A stretch of 39,263 nucleotides of DNA, taken from the NCBI GenBank assembly GCA_964525045.1, contig CAZGFD010000032.1:1-39263 (forward strand), written 5' to 3'. This stretch comes from G020348185 sp964525045. Its GTDB lineage: Bacteria > Nitrospirota > Nitrospiria > Nitrospirales > UBA8639. Shown piece by piece: positions 15,393 through 23,496 of the stretch; position 1 is the stretch's first letter; the number at the start of each line of letters is the position of its first letter. The notes under the pieces are model-generated. The model was not told the DNA's origin. It saw only the letters and a program-made list of their open reading frames with translations, and ran no database searches. Made by a program: the position numbers and the translations under genes.

Positions 15393-16724
15393 ATGCCCTC
15401 CCGGTTGTATCAGTGGTTGGATAACCGCCTCAAACTTAAACCCCTTGAACAGACATTGCTGGATGAACCCATTCCCGGAGGGGCCAGTTGGATTTATGTC
15501 TTCGGCTCGGCGACGCTATTTATTTTCGTCCTCCAGGCCATTACCGGGATGTTTCTTGCCTTCTATTATGTTCCTGCGCCCGACCATGCCTATGACACCG
15601 TTGTCTATGTCCAAACTGAAGTCTGGTTCGGTTGGTTTATCCGAGGTCTCCATCATTGGGGGGCATCCGCGGTCATGGTGGCTATCGGACTGCACATGCT
15701 GCAGGTGTTCCTGGATGGAGCTTACAAACCTCCACGTGAAATCATGTGGATCGTTGGCGTTTGTCTGCTCTTAATTACCTTAGCTTTCGGATTCACCGGC
15801 TATCTTCTCCCATGGGACCAGAACGCCTATTGGGCCACCCAAGTGGGGATTAATATGGCCGGAGGTGTTCCGATCGTTGGGGATTTTATCGTTCGAGTCC
15901 TTCGGGGGGGAGACGATCTTGGAGCGCTCACCCTCTCCCGATTTTTTGCCATCCACGTGTTGGTCCTTCCCGCTATCATCATGGGTGGGATCATGGTCCA
16001 TTTATTTATCCTCCGAAGGGTTGGCCCAGCCGGACCCCACGATGAAAAAAAAGCGAAGAAAGGCAGCGAAACGTTTTATCCCCGACAAGTTTACATGGAC
16101 GCGGTGGTCATGTTGGGGGTGTTCCTTATTGTGGCGGCTCTGGCGTTCACTGTCGAATTCCCCCTGGCAGACAAGGCCGATCCTTCCGACCATACCTTTA
16201 CTCCTATTCCTGAATGGTATTTTCTTTTCTATTACCAATTATTAAAATACATACCTGGTCCCTTAGAACCTCTCACAACATGGATCTTGCCGGCACTATT
16301 TGTCCTCGGCCTATTCCTGCTACCCTTCCTGGACCGTAAACCCCAACGAAATCCTTCCTCGCGGCCCGTGACCATCGGTGCCGGTTTAGGCTTCGTCGCA
16401 GTCGTGGTGGTGTTATTGGGAATCTCATTGCGGGCCGAATATGCAGTGCCCAAAACAGATCCGGCTATCATCCGTGGTGAAGCCCTCGTTGCCAAATTTG
16501 GTTGCAAAACCTGTCACCGCATCCACGGAGATGGCGCCAACGTTGCTCCCGATCTCTCATTTGTGGCAGATCGCCGGCCTGATCGCCAATGGCACATTCA
16601 GCATTTCAAGGACCCTCAGTCAGTTTCGCCGGGCTCGTTCATGCCCAAGTTTCCTCTCACGGAACAACAGCTAAACGATTTAACGAGCTACGTCCTCACG
16701 CTCAAAAGCGGCCCGGCAGAATAA
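15393..16724 (+). CDS. Cytochrome b fused to a C-terminal cytochrome c domain
   Basis: A 443-residue protein. The N-terminal cytochrome b has heme ligands His87/His101 and His188/His203; the second pair is 15 apart, the spacing of cytochrome b6 rather than mitochondrial b (14). PEWY (273-276) marks the Qo site, in the subunit-IV-like half. Membrane helices continue to about residue 350. A soluble monoheme cytochrome c domain follows: CKTCH (371-375) with a likely axial Met417 in SFMPKF. So one chain supplies b6, subunit IV and a cytochrome c. At the position of Cys35 of b6 (IYVFGS here against FYCLGG in the plant form) there is Val, so a covalent heme ci is not expected. Confidence 0.95.
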   Translation: MPSRLYQWLDNRLKLKPLEQTLLDEPIPGGASWIYVFGSATLFIFVLQAITGMFLAFYYVPAPDHAYDTVVYVQTEVWFGWFIRGLHHWGASAVMVAIGLHMLQVFLDGAYKPPREIMWIVGVCLLLITLAFGFTGYLLPWDQNAYWATQVGINMAGGVPIVGDFIVRVLRGGDDLGALTLSRFFAIHVLVLPAIIMGGIMVHLFILRRVGPAGPHDEKKAKKGSETFYPRQVYMDAVVMLGVFLIVAALAFTVEFPLADKADPSDHTFTPIPEWYFLFYYQLLKYIPGPLEPLTTWILPALFVLGLFLLPFLDRKPQRNPSSRPVTIGAGLGFVAVVVVLLGISLRAEYAVPKTDPAIIRGEALVAKFGCKTCHRIHGDGANVAPDLSFVADRRPDRQWHIQHFKDPQSVSPGSFMPKFPLTEQQLNDLTSYVLTLKSGPAE

Positions 16725-16921
16725 TCGATCCTTTTTAGAGCTGGGCCTCCCTCTGTATTGGACTACGGAGTATGAGAAACTCTTGAGGCCGCTGGCGGGT
16801 TTCTTCGTCATGTAGGCGCCCCTTAAAAAAACCCCAGGTGCCTCTGTCGGGCTCTGAGGTCACCGTGGCTACGGAGCGATCGCTTGTCTACCACAGAAAA
16901 AATGATTGTGGGGCTCCCTCA

Positions 16922-17704
16922 TTATTTTGCTATGAGAGCTTTTGCCCTTGTATACCAACAATTATTCGGAATCTCGTTGATCTCTTCGTCGGTTGGAAGA
17001 TTTTGAACGTCTATGTATGTCACTGTGAAGGGATGATATCTGCCAACGCAAAGGTCCAGTGTCAACCTCGACGAATGATGCTGATAGTGACCCCGGTGGA
17101 TCATCTGGCCACTGAAAATTAAGATATCTCCAGAATGTAAAGGGATGAGAGAGGCCCCGGGCAAATCCTCGGTTTGGGTATGCCCATTTGCCTCAAATCT
17201 GACATTTCGCTCTAAATCCGTATCCCATCGACGATGTGTCCCCGGAATGAGTTCCACACCGTCTTCTTCCACGAGAGGGATTCGAATATGTAGGGTGAGG
17301 AGATTATCGTGTTCCCGAGCTTGTTCGGCGTCTTGAATAGGGGAGTATTGAAGGTCACGATGCCAATTGGGTAATTGACCTTTTTCCATTGGATTAAAAA
17401 ACAGCTGAGTATTGTGAAAATACAGGTCCTCTCCAAATATCTTATCAATCAGCGTGGTGAGTTTCGGAGGAAGCAGGGAATTGAAGAACCGGATTCTATC
17501 TTCTTTGCTGTGTTTGAAGTATTTAATATGAGTGAGTGAATGCATGTTAGCCAGTTTCTGCTCCCGAATCTCATCGCAGGCCCCCTTTTTCCATTGGCGG
17601 AAGATGGGGTCAATCAGCCCGGCCAACATACTCAGTTCTCCTGAAGTCAAAAACTCCTGAAGAACAACAAAACCTTCTTTGTTAAAGATCTCTTGTTCTA
17701 TCAT
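16922..17704 (-). CDS. Phytanoyl-CoA dioxygenase (PhyH) family protein
   Basis: A 260-residue Fe(II)/2-oxoglutarate-dependent oxygenase. Iron ligands are visible as His115 and Asp117 in NWHRDLQY and His203 in MIHRGHYQ; Arg213 in HHSSRLTLDLC is the probable 2-oxoglutarate anchor. VELIPGTHRRWD is the usual PhyH middle motif. Such enzymes hydroxylate or halogenate small molecules; the substrate cannot be told. The protein is cytosolic. It stands alone on the minus strand, converging with the cytochrome b gene across about 200 bases with nothing recognisable. The ribosome site is weak. Confidence 0.9.
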   Translation of the reverse strand: MIEQEIFNKEGFVVLQEFLTSGELSMLAGLIDPIFRQWKKGACDEIREQKLANMHSLTHIKYFKHSKEDRIRFFNSLLPPKLTTLIDKIFGEDLYFHNTQLFFNPMEKGQLPNWHRDLQYSPIQDAEQAREHDNLLTLHIRIPLVEEDGVELIPGTHRRWDTDLERNVRFEANGHTQTEDLPGASLIPLHSGDILIFSGQMIHRGHYQHHSSRLTLDLCVGRYHPFTVTYIDVQNLPTDEEINEIPNNCWYTRAKALIAK

Positions 17705-17778
17705 TTCCTCATTTCGGGTTTACGGTATTCGTTCCGCTTTTTTCAATAACCCATTATGGAAATGAGAACGATACAGCA

Positions 17779-18069
17779 TTAGCTCGGCTCCGAGAGGTTC
17801 TCTGAAGCCTCAACATCACGGGAGTCAGGAGTAGCCAGCATCTGCTCTTCTATCCCTTCCCATCCACCCCCCAGGGCTTTATAGAGTTGTACCACCGAAT
17901 TCATTTGGGTCCGTCGCGTGTCGACCAGGGCGAGTTCCGCATCGAAGAGAGCCCGTTGGGCCGTCAGCACATCTAGGTAACTCGCCCTCCCACCCTGGTA
18001 ACGTAAATCGGCAAGTTGCAAGGCGTCCTTAAGGGCCGCGACCTGATCTTCTTGAGCTTTGCGTTGGGA
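17779..18069 (-). pseudogene. Partial second copy of the outer-membrane factor gene 3' end
   Basis: The 291 bases match 18640-18930, the last 97 codons of the intact outer-membrane factor gene, with only a few changes in most of their length and a more diverged final 45 bases (PDSRDVEASENLSEPS here against PDPGEGDLEENSSEPS). The copy has the same reading frame and stop but no start codon: a stop lies a few codons upstream where homology ends at about 18069. It is therefore a fragment, unless a TTG at 18021 is used to make an 80-residue peptide. It lies on the far side of hicBA from the intact gene. Confidence 0.8.
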
Positions 18070-18174
18070 GGTCGCAACTTTAATTTAAATTGTATATGGA
18101 ATACCTAATGAGGCAGGTATAGGGCTAAGGAAATGATGAAAGAACTAATTTCCCGGGAGTGATGCATTAACCAG

Positions 18175-18360
18175 CTAATCTTCGTCGTTTCTAAGCATTT
18201 TAAGAATGTGCTTTGCTAATCCTTCATTTATCTCCGAATGTCGAGGGATAGGTTGGGAAACCCTGGTTTGAGGATTTTGGTACCAGTCGTGTTTTCCTCC
18301 GTGGCGAATAAATATACATCCAATTTGTTCGAGGCGCTTGATGAGCTCCTTTCGTTTCAT
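18175..18360 (-). CDS. hicA: HicA mRNA interferase toxin
   Basis: A 61-residue HicA toxin with the double-stranded-RNA-binding-like fold: MKRKELIKRLEQIGCIFIRH then GGKHDWYQNP, where His24 is the catalytic His of the family. Its tail, PRHSEINEGLAKHILKML, also fits the family. HicA cleaves mRNA unless bound by HicB. Its ATG overlaps the hicB stop by four bases (ATGA), as usual for hicBA modules in which the antitoxin comes first. Length matches the family (about 60 residues). Confidence 0.9.
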   Translation of the reverse strand: MKRKELIKRLEQIGCIFIRHGGKHDWYQNPQTRVSQPIPRHSEINEGLAKHILKMLRNDED

Positions 18361-18548
18361 GAAAATTGTAGCTCAGCTATTCGTCGAACTCCTGGTACGG
18401 TCCCGTTTGTCAAATCCTTGTATAAATCTTTCAAATGTTCCTGGAGGTCTTCGAGGGTCTGGCCTTGGGTCCGGTAGTCAGGGTATTCCTCAAGATACCC
18501 CACCCACATCCCTTGTTCCTCCCAGTAAACGAATTTCGTAGAAGACAT
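18357..18548 (-). CDS. hicB: HicB-family antitoxin (short form)
   Basis: A 63-residue antitoxin: MSSTKFVYWEEQGMWVGYLE then EYPDYRTQGQTLEDLQEHLK, the partial RNase-H-like fold of HicB. It has no C-terminal DNA-binding domain, so autoregulation would need another mechanism. An in-frame ATG seven codons upstream (18569) is possible, but a perfect -10 box would then lie inside the coding sequence. With the start at 18548 the message would be almost leaderless. It is transcribed before hicA. Confidence 0.85.
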   Translation of the reverse strand: MSSTKFVYWEEQGMWVGYLEEYPDYRTQGQTLEDLQEHLKDLYKDLTNGTVPGVRRIAELQFS

Positions 18549-18554
18549 GGAGAT

Positions 18555-18583
18555 ATTATATCCCTGCATTGATTAGTGGGCAA
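18555..18583 (-). promoter_or_regulatory. Sigma-70-type promoter of hicBA
   Basis: On the minus strand TTGCCC (18583-18578) and TATAAT (18560-18555) are separated by 17 bases. The -10 box ends six bases before the hicB ATG at 18548, so transcription should start at or next to the start codon. Confidence 0.55.
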
Positions 18584-18639
18584 TAGAATCCTAAACAATG
18601 AATGCGCCCGGGGTAAAATACACCTTTTCTCAATTTTCC

Positions 18640-18930
18640 TTAGCTCGGCTCTGAAGAATTCTCCTCCAGGTCGCCTTCTCCAGGATCAGGAGTAGCCAGC
18701 ATCTGCTCTTCTATCCCTTCCCATCCACCCCCCAAGGCTTTGTAGAGTTGTACCACCGAATTCATTTGGGTCCGTCGCGTGTCGACCAGGGCGAGTTCCG
18801 CATCGAAGAGAGCCCGTTGGGCCGTCAGCACATCTAGGTAACTCGCCCGACCACCCTGGTAACGTAAATCGGCAAGTTGCAAGGCGTCCTTGAGGGCCGC
18901 GACCTGATCTTCTTGAGCTTTGCGTTGGGA
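18640..18930. repeat. Direct repeat (copy B) within the outer-membrane factor gene
   Basis: This is the same 291-base unit as 17779-18069, in the same orientation. Together the copies flank the hicBA interval 18070-18639 as direct repeats. Confidence 0.8.
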
Positions 18931-20133
18931 CTTGGTTTTTTGAACAGTGATCAACGCATCTTCAACTTCTTTGAAAGCGGTGAGAATAGTTTTGTCATAT
19001 TGAGCTAAAGCGGCCTTGGCCCGAGCCTCAAAAACCTCGACTTGATAGCCCAAGGCTGTTGCGTTTAAAAGCGGTCCTGATAAGAAGCCGGTGGCTGACA
19101 TGGTCGCAAAGGGTCCCAGTGAGAGAGATGAAAGTTGGATGCTGGCTCCCCCTATGGCGCTGGTAAGATTGAGTTCCGGGAAACGACGGGCTTGAGCGAC
19201 CCCGACGTTGGCGGTGGCATTGGCTAAGATCTGTTCAGCTTCAAGGATGTCCGGCCTGCGCTCCAGTAAGTCGGAAGGAAGGCCGGGGGGAATGTCGGGA
19301 GGAATGGGCTGATCGGTTAGAGCACGTCCCCGACTTATCCTTGTTGGCCGGTTTCCCAGTAGCAGACTGATCTGGTTCTCTTTTTGCACAACATCTCGTT
19401 CTAGCACCGCTAATTGGGCTTCTGCGCCGGCTCGTTCGGCTTTAAAACGATCGACATCAAGTTTAGAAACGTCTCCATGATTGAACCGAAGTTGAGAGAG
19501 ACGAACCGAATCATTCCAGGATTTGAGAGTCGATTTCGTGATTTCTATCTGGAGGTCTAATGCTCGAAGATCGAAATAGGCCTGGGCCACGTCGCTGACC
19601 AATCCAAGTATGACCGCCCGCTGGTTTTCAACCTTGGAAAGCAGGTTAGCGCGTGTGGCTTCGATCGAACGGCGAATTTTTCCCCACAGATCGATCTCCC
19701 ATTTGAATCCCACTTTTGCCCGCTCGTTGGCAAAATTCACCCCCGATGATGAGTCGCCTTCCATGCCGGGAATAATACCTGAATCTCCTATGTTGATGGC
19801 ATTGTTGGTATTTCGATACCAGAAGGCGCCGGCCGTATAGCCGACTGAAGGGGCCAAATCCCATTTGGATATGACCAGTTGGGCTTGAAACTGTTCAATA
19901 TTAGCGGTGGCGGTGCGAAGATCAAGGTTCTCTTTCAGGGCGACATTCACTAACTTTTGAAGTTCTTCGTCGTGGAGCAGTTCCCACCAAGGAAGGTTGG
20001 CAATCGACTCGGAAGTTGAAGGAGCCAGCCGCCACCCTTCTTTTGTCGGTTCTGCCGGACGCACGTAATCTGGCCCCATCTTGCAACCGGTCGCTAATAG
20101 GGCACAGACAATGAGCATGTGCAAGGCATACAT
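18640..20133 (-). CDS. RND efflux outer-membrane factor (NodT/OprM-type lipoprotein)
   Basis: A 497-residue TolC-family channel. MYALHMLIVCALLATGCKMG is a lipoprotein signal with Cys17 as the lipidated residue; MGPDYVRP follows, as in OprM/NodT proteins. Two homologous halves of coiled-coil and barrel segments are visible, for example DLRTATANIEQFQAQLVISK and SDVAQAYFDLRALDLQIEI. The conserved DLLERRPDILEAEQ and GPLLNATALGYQVE also appear. AAGGAGG before the ATG at 20133 decides the start over the longer frame from 20316. It begins one base after the stop of the upstream RND gene. Its last 291 bases are duplicated beyond hicBA. Confidence 0.95.
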   Translation of the reverse strand: MYALHMLIVCALLATGCKMGPDYVRPAEPTKEGWRLAPSTSESIANLPWWELLHDEELQKLVNVALKENLDLRTATANIEQFQAQLVISKWDLAPSVGYTAGAFWYRNTNNAINIGDSGIIPGMEGDSSSGVNFANERAKVGFKWEIDLWGKIRRSIEATRANLLSKVENQRAVILGLVSDVAQAYFDLRALDLQIEITKSTLKSWNDSVRLSQLRFNHGDVSKLDVDRFKAERAGAEAQLAVLERDVVQKENQISLLLGNRPTRISRGRALTDQPIPPDIPPGLPSDLLERRPDILEAEQILANATANVGVAQARRFPELNLTSAIGGASIQLSSLSLGPFATMSATGFLSGPLLNATALGYQVEVFEARAKAALAQYDKTILTAFKEVEDALITVQKTKSQRKAQEDQVAALKDALQLADLRYQGGRASYLDVLTAQRALFDAELALVDTRRTQMNSVVQLYKALGGGWEGIEEQMLATPDPGEGDLEENSSEPS

Positions 20134-20134
20134 G

Positions 20135-23100
20135 TTACGTCCCTCCTTTTTGAGTACTTGTCGAAAAGTTCGGTGCCATCGGGGAACGGCGAGAATGCCG
20201 TCCCGATCCGGCCAAGCGTTCAATAACATAAAAGGAAACTGGAATAATGTAAATGGCCAGAAGGCTCGCAGCCAACATGCCTCCGATGACGGTGGTTCCG
20301 AGAATAATCCTGGCATGGGCCCCGGCCCCGGAAGGAATCATCAGGGGGGAGAGGCCAAGAATAAAGGCGAAGGCGGTCATTAATACCGGACGCAGGCGCA
20401 GGCGTGCGCCCGCCAAGGCCGCGTCCGTTAAGGACAATCCCTTTTCGTATTCAGTCTTGGCAAATTCAACAATCAGAATGGCATTTTTTGCCCCTAACCC
20501 AATTAACATGATTAAACCGATCTGTGTGTAGACATCATTCTCAAGCCCGATCAACGACAAAAACGCAAAGGCCCCGAACACGGCGATCGGAGTGGCGAGC
20601 AGCACGCTGAATGGGAGTGCCCAACTTTCGTATTGGGCGGCAAGAATGAGGAATACCACGAATAAGGAAAATCCAAAGATGACGCTGGGCGGTATGCCTT
20701 CAGCCGTCACTTTTTCCTGGTAAGACATCCCGAGATAATCGAAGCCCATCTCCGCCGGCATGGTGGCCGCGAAGACTTCCTCCAGCGCTTGCATGACCTG
20801 TCCGGTTGTATACCCGGGCCTGGGAATGGCGATAATTTGCGCCGAGCGATACTCATTAAAGCGCATGGTGAACTCGGGCCCGGGCCTGGATTGCATATTA
20901 ACAAGAGCTGACAGCGGGACCATTTGTCCTTCATTATTCCGTACAAAAAATTGTCCCACCTGTTCCGCTTTGGCCCGATATTCACTATCGGCCTGAACGT
21001 ACACCTGCCAGATCCTACCGAACCGGTTGAAATAGTTCACAAAGGATCCCCCCATAAAAGCCTGAAGGGTCTGATAGACATCATCGATTTCCACCCCGTG
21101 TTTCAGGGCCTTATCCCGGTCGACCGAGGCGAAAAACTGTGGGGCGTTGGGGATTAAGGTGGTCATCACGCGAACAACCTCGGGCCGGTTGTTCAAGGCT
21201 TCAATGAACGTGTGGGTATGTCTGGCAAGATATTCGACCGATTGACCTGTTCGGTCTTCCAGGAGAAAGGAGACCCCGGCGGTAATGCCTACTCCCGGAA
21301 TGGCCGGAGGCGGAACCGCGAGGACTGAAGCCTCCGGCAAGTCGGTGAGACGGTTGTTCAAGCCAACGATAATTGATCGGTACCGTTCTTCAGGGGTGGT
21401 TCGCTCTGCCCATGGTTTGAGAGAGATAAAGACGACAGCGTTATAGGTGGTGAAGGTCTGACTGATAATGTTGTACCCGCCGATAGCGGTGACATACTGG
21501 ACGCCGGGAGTGTCTTCAAGAATAGAACTGATTTTATGTAACACCTCTTCGGTTCGTTGCAGCGAGGCGGAGGCCGGTAATTGTACGTTCATCAGAAAAT
21601 ACCCGCTATCCTCAAGGGGAATGAACCCGCTGGGGAGTCTGGCTCCTAGCCAACCAGCCGCCACCGCGACGAGCAACAATATCACCATGACCCGGCCCGC
21701 TTTTCCGATAAAAACCCCGCAAAGCCGAACATAGCTATCGGTTGCCCGACTAAACACCCTGTTGAACCACCCGAAAAACCCACTCAACAGCCCGCTGGTC
21801 GTCTGCGTTGGACGCAGTAATAACGCTGCAAGGGCAGGGCTTAACGTGAGGGCATTCAAAGCCGATAGCAGCACCGACACAGAAATGGTCACAGCAAATT
21901 GTTGATACAGCCGCCCGGTAATTCCCGGAAGGAAGGCCGTTGGAATAAACACGGCTGCCAGAATAAGCGCCATGGCCACAACCGGCCCTGAGACCTCTTC
22001 CATGGCTTTAAGAGTGGCCGCTTTCGGTGACAGCCCTTTTTGGATGTGGTGCGTGACCGCTTCCACCACGATAATGGCGTCGTCGACCACTAACCCAATT
22101 GCTAACACCAGACCAAACAAGGAGATGGTGTTGATCGAAAATCCAAATAAAGGAAAAATGGCAAAGGTGCCAATGAACGAGACCGGCACAGCTAACAAAG
22201 GAATCAGGGTCGCCCGCCAGCTTTGGAGAAACACAAACACGACAAAAATGACCAGAAGAACGGCTTCCACAAGAGTCTCGAGGATTTCTTTGATGCCCTC
22301 GGTGACCGCAAGGGTGGTATCCAGTGAAACCGAATAATTGAGGTCTTCCGGAAACCGTTCCTTCGCTTCGTCAAGGAGGGACCGTAGCCGAGTGACCGTG
22401 GCGAGGGCATTGGAACCGGGGAGTTGATACACCGCAATGACCCCGGCGGCCTTCCCGTTAAAGCGCGTGGAAATGTTGTAGCTCTTGGCCCCCAATTCGA
22501 CCCTCCCCACATCACGTAGCCGGACCATGGAACCGTCTGAGGTCGTTCGAACAATAATATTGCCGAATTCTTCCGCACTGACCCGGCGACCGTGGGTCCG
22601 GACACTGTAGGTAAATTCTTGTCCCTCCGGTGAAGGCTCCGCGCCGATTTGACCCACCGGATTCACCACGTTTTGGCTCCGTATGGCCTGTGTGAGGTCG
22701 TTCACGGTGAGACCAAGTTTCGCAAGCTGATCCGGTTTGACCCAGGTGCGCATGGCGTATTCGCCTGCCCCAAAGATGATGACCTGGCCGACACCCGGGT
22801 CCCGCGCGATGCGGTCCGCTAAATTGATATAGGCATAATTCGCCAGAAACTCTGCATCGTGTGTCCCTTGTGGGGAAAACAACGTGAAGAGAATGAGGGG
22901 GGATCCGGTAGATTTTCGAATGGTGACGCCGAGATTTCGAACTTCGGAGGGCAGATGGGGGCTGGATTGGGAGTACCGCATCTGGGTAAGCAGTTGATCA
23001 ATATTGGGATCACTCTCAACATCAAATGCCACCCGGAGTGTCGTTTGTCCGTTACTCCCGTTGACCGAATACATATACAACATGTCGTCCACGCCACTCA

Positions 23101-23305
23101 TTTGCTGTTCCAGAGGGGTGGCGACGCTTTGCTCAACGGTGAGAGCGTCGGCTCCGACATAATTGGCCTGAATCATGACTTCGGGTGGGGTGATGTTGGG
23201 AAACTGGGTAATGGGTAGTTGGAGAATTGAGACAATCCCAAGGATCACCGTGATGATCGCGATCACCATGGCAACAATGGGACGGGAGACAAAAAAATTA
23301 GCCAT
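20135..23305 (-). CDS. RND multidrug efflux permease (HAE1 family), second in operon
   Basis: A 1056-residue AcrB/MexB-like pump subunit. It starts MANFFVSRPIVAMVIAIITV. The proton-relay residues are present: DD in GLVVDDAIIVVEAV (TM4), Lys in GLGAKNAILIVEFAK (TM10) and Arg in RLRLRPVLMTAFAF (TM11). Large periplasmic loops and 12 membrane helices fit the family in length. It would export drugs or lipophilic compounds from the inner membrane and periplasm, driven by protons, through the adaptor and outer-membrane factor of the same operon. It is closely similar to the RND protein encoded just upstream. No good ribosome site is seen. Confidence 0.95.
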   Translation of the reverse strand: MANFFVSRPIVAMVIAIITVILGIVSILQLPITQFPNITPPEVMIQANYVGADALTVEQSVATPLEQQMSGVDDMLYMYSVNGSNGQTTLRVAFDVESDPNIDQLLTQMRYSQSSPHLPSEVRNLGVTIRKSTGSPLILFTLFSPQGTHDAEFLANYAYINLADRIARDPGVGQVIIFGAGEYAMRTWVKPDQLAKLGLTVNDLTQAIRSQNVVNPVGQIGAEPSPEGQEFTYSVRTHGRRVSAEEFGNIIVRTTSDGSMVRLRDVGRVELGAKSYNISTRFNGKAAGVIAVYQLPGSNALATVTRLRSLLDEAKERFPEDLNYSVSLDTTLAVTEGIKEILETLVEAVLLVIFVVFVFLQSWRATLIPLLAVPVSFIGTFAIFPLFGFSINTISLFGLVLAIGLVVDDAIIVVEAVTHHIQKGLSPKAATLKAMEEVSGPVVAMALILAAVFIPTAFLPGITGRLYQQFAVTISVSVLLSALNALTLSPALAALLLRPTQTTSGLLSGFFGWFNRVFSRATDSYVRLCGVFIGKAGRVMVILLLVAVAAGWLGARLPSGFIPLEDSGYFLMNVQLPASASLQRTEEVLHKISSILEDTPGVQYVTAIGGYNIISQTFTTYNAVVFISLKPWAERTTPEERYRSIIVGLNNRLTDLPEASVLAVPPPAIPGVGITAGVSFLLEDRTGQSVEYLARHTHTFIEALNNRPEVVRVMTTLIPNAPQFFASVDRDKALKHGVEIDDVYQTLQAFMGGSFVNYFNRFGRIWQVYVQADSEYRAKAEQVGQFFVRNNEGQMVPLSALVNMQSRPGPEFTMRFNEYRSAQIIAIPRPGYTTGQVMQALEEVFAATMPAEMGFDYLGMSYQEKVTAEGIPPSVIFGFSLFVVFLILAAQYESWALPFSVLLATPIAVFGAFAFLSLIGLENDVYTQIGLIMLIGLGAKNAILIVEFAKTEYEKGLSLTDAALAGARLRLRPVLMTAFAFILGLSPLMIPSGAGAHARIILGTTVIGGMLAASLLAIYIIPVSFYVIERLAGSGRHSRRSPMAPNFSTSTQKGGT

Positions 23306-23325
23306 GTCAGAAGAAGTTTAACGTT

Positions 23326-23460
23326 TTGGATGCACCGTAGCTGCGCTCTCTAATGGCGTCTCTGCAACACCCTTTATTATTCGGAGGCAGCACCTGCCTG
23401 CGCGAAGCTGTTCCGGCGAAGGCAGAAAAGATGCTGCCGCTACAACCTGAAACCTGAAAC
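23326..23460. repeat. Dispersed repeat with hairpins between the two RND genes
   Basis: GTAGCTGCGCTCTCTAATGG opens the unit and GGCAGCA...GATGCTGCC closes it, around GCGAAGCTGTTCCGGCGAAG. A related unit occurs at 31683-31790 (GTAGCTGCGCCATCTTATGG, then GCAGCATGAGATGCTGC). It occupies most of the 191-base gap inside the efflux operon. Confidence 0.55.
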
Positions 23461-23496
23461 TTGAAACCTTTTTGCCCAATCATTTGGAACAATACC

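Noticed and set aside
16804..16842. Terminator between cytochrome b and the PhyH gene
   Set aside because: AGGCGCC and GGTGCCT can pair imperfectly, but the A-rich loop is long and no T tract follows the stem.
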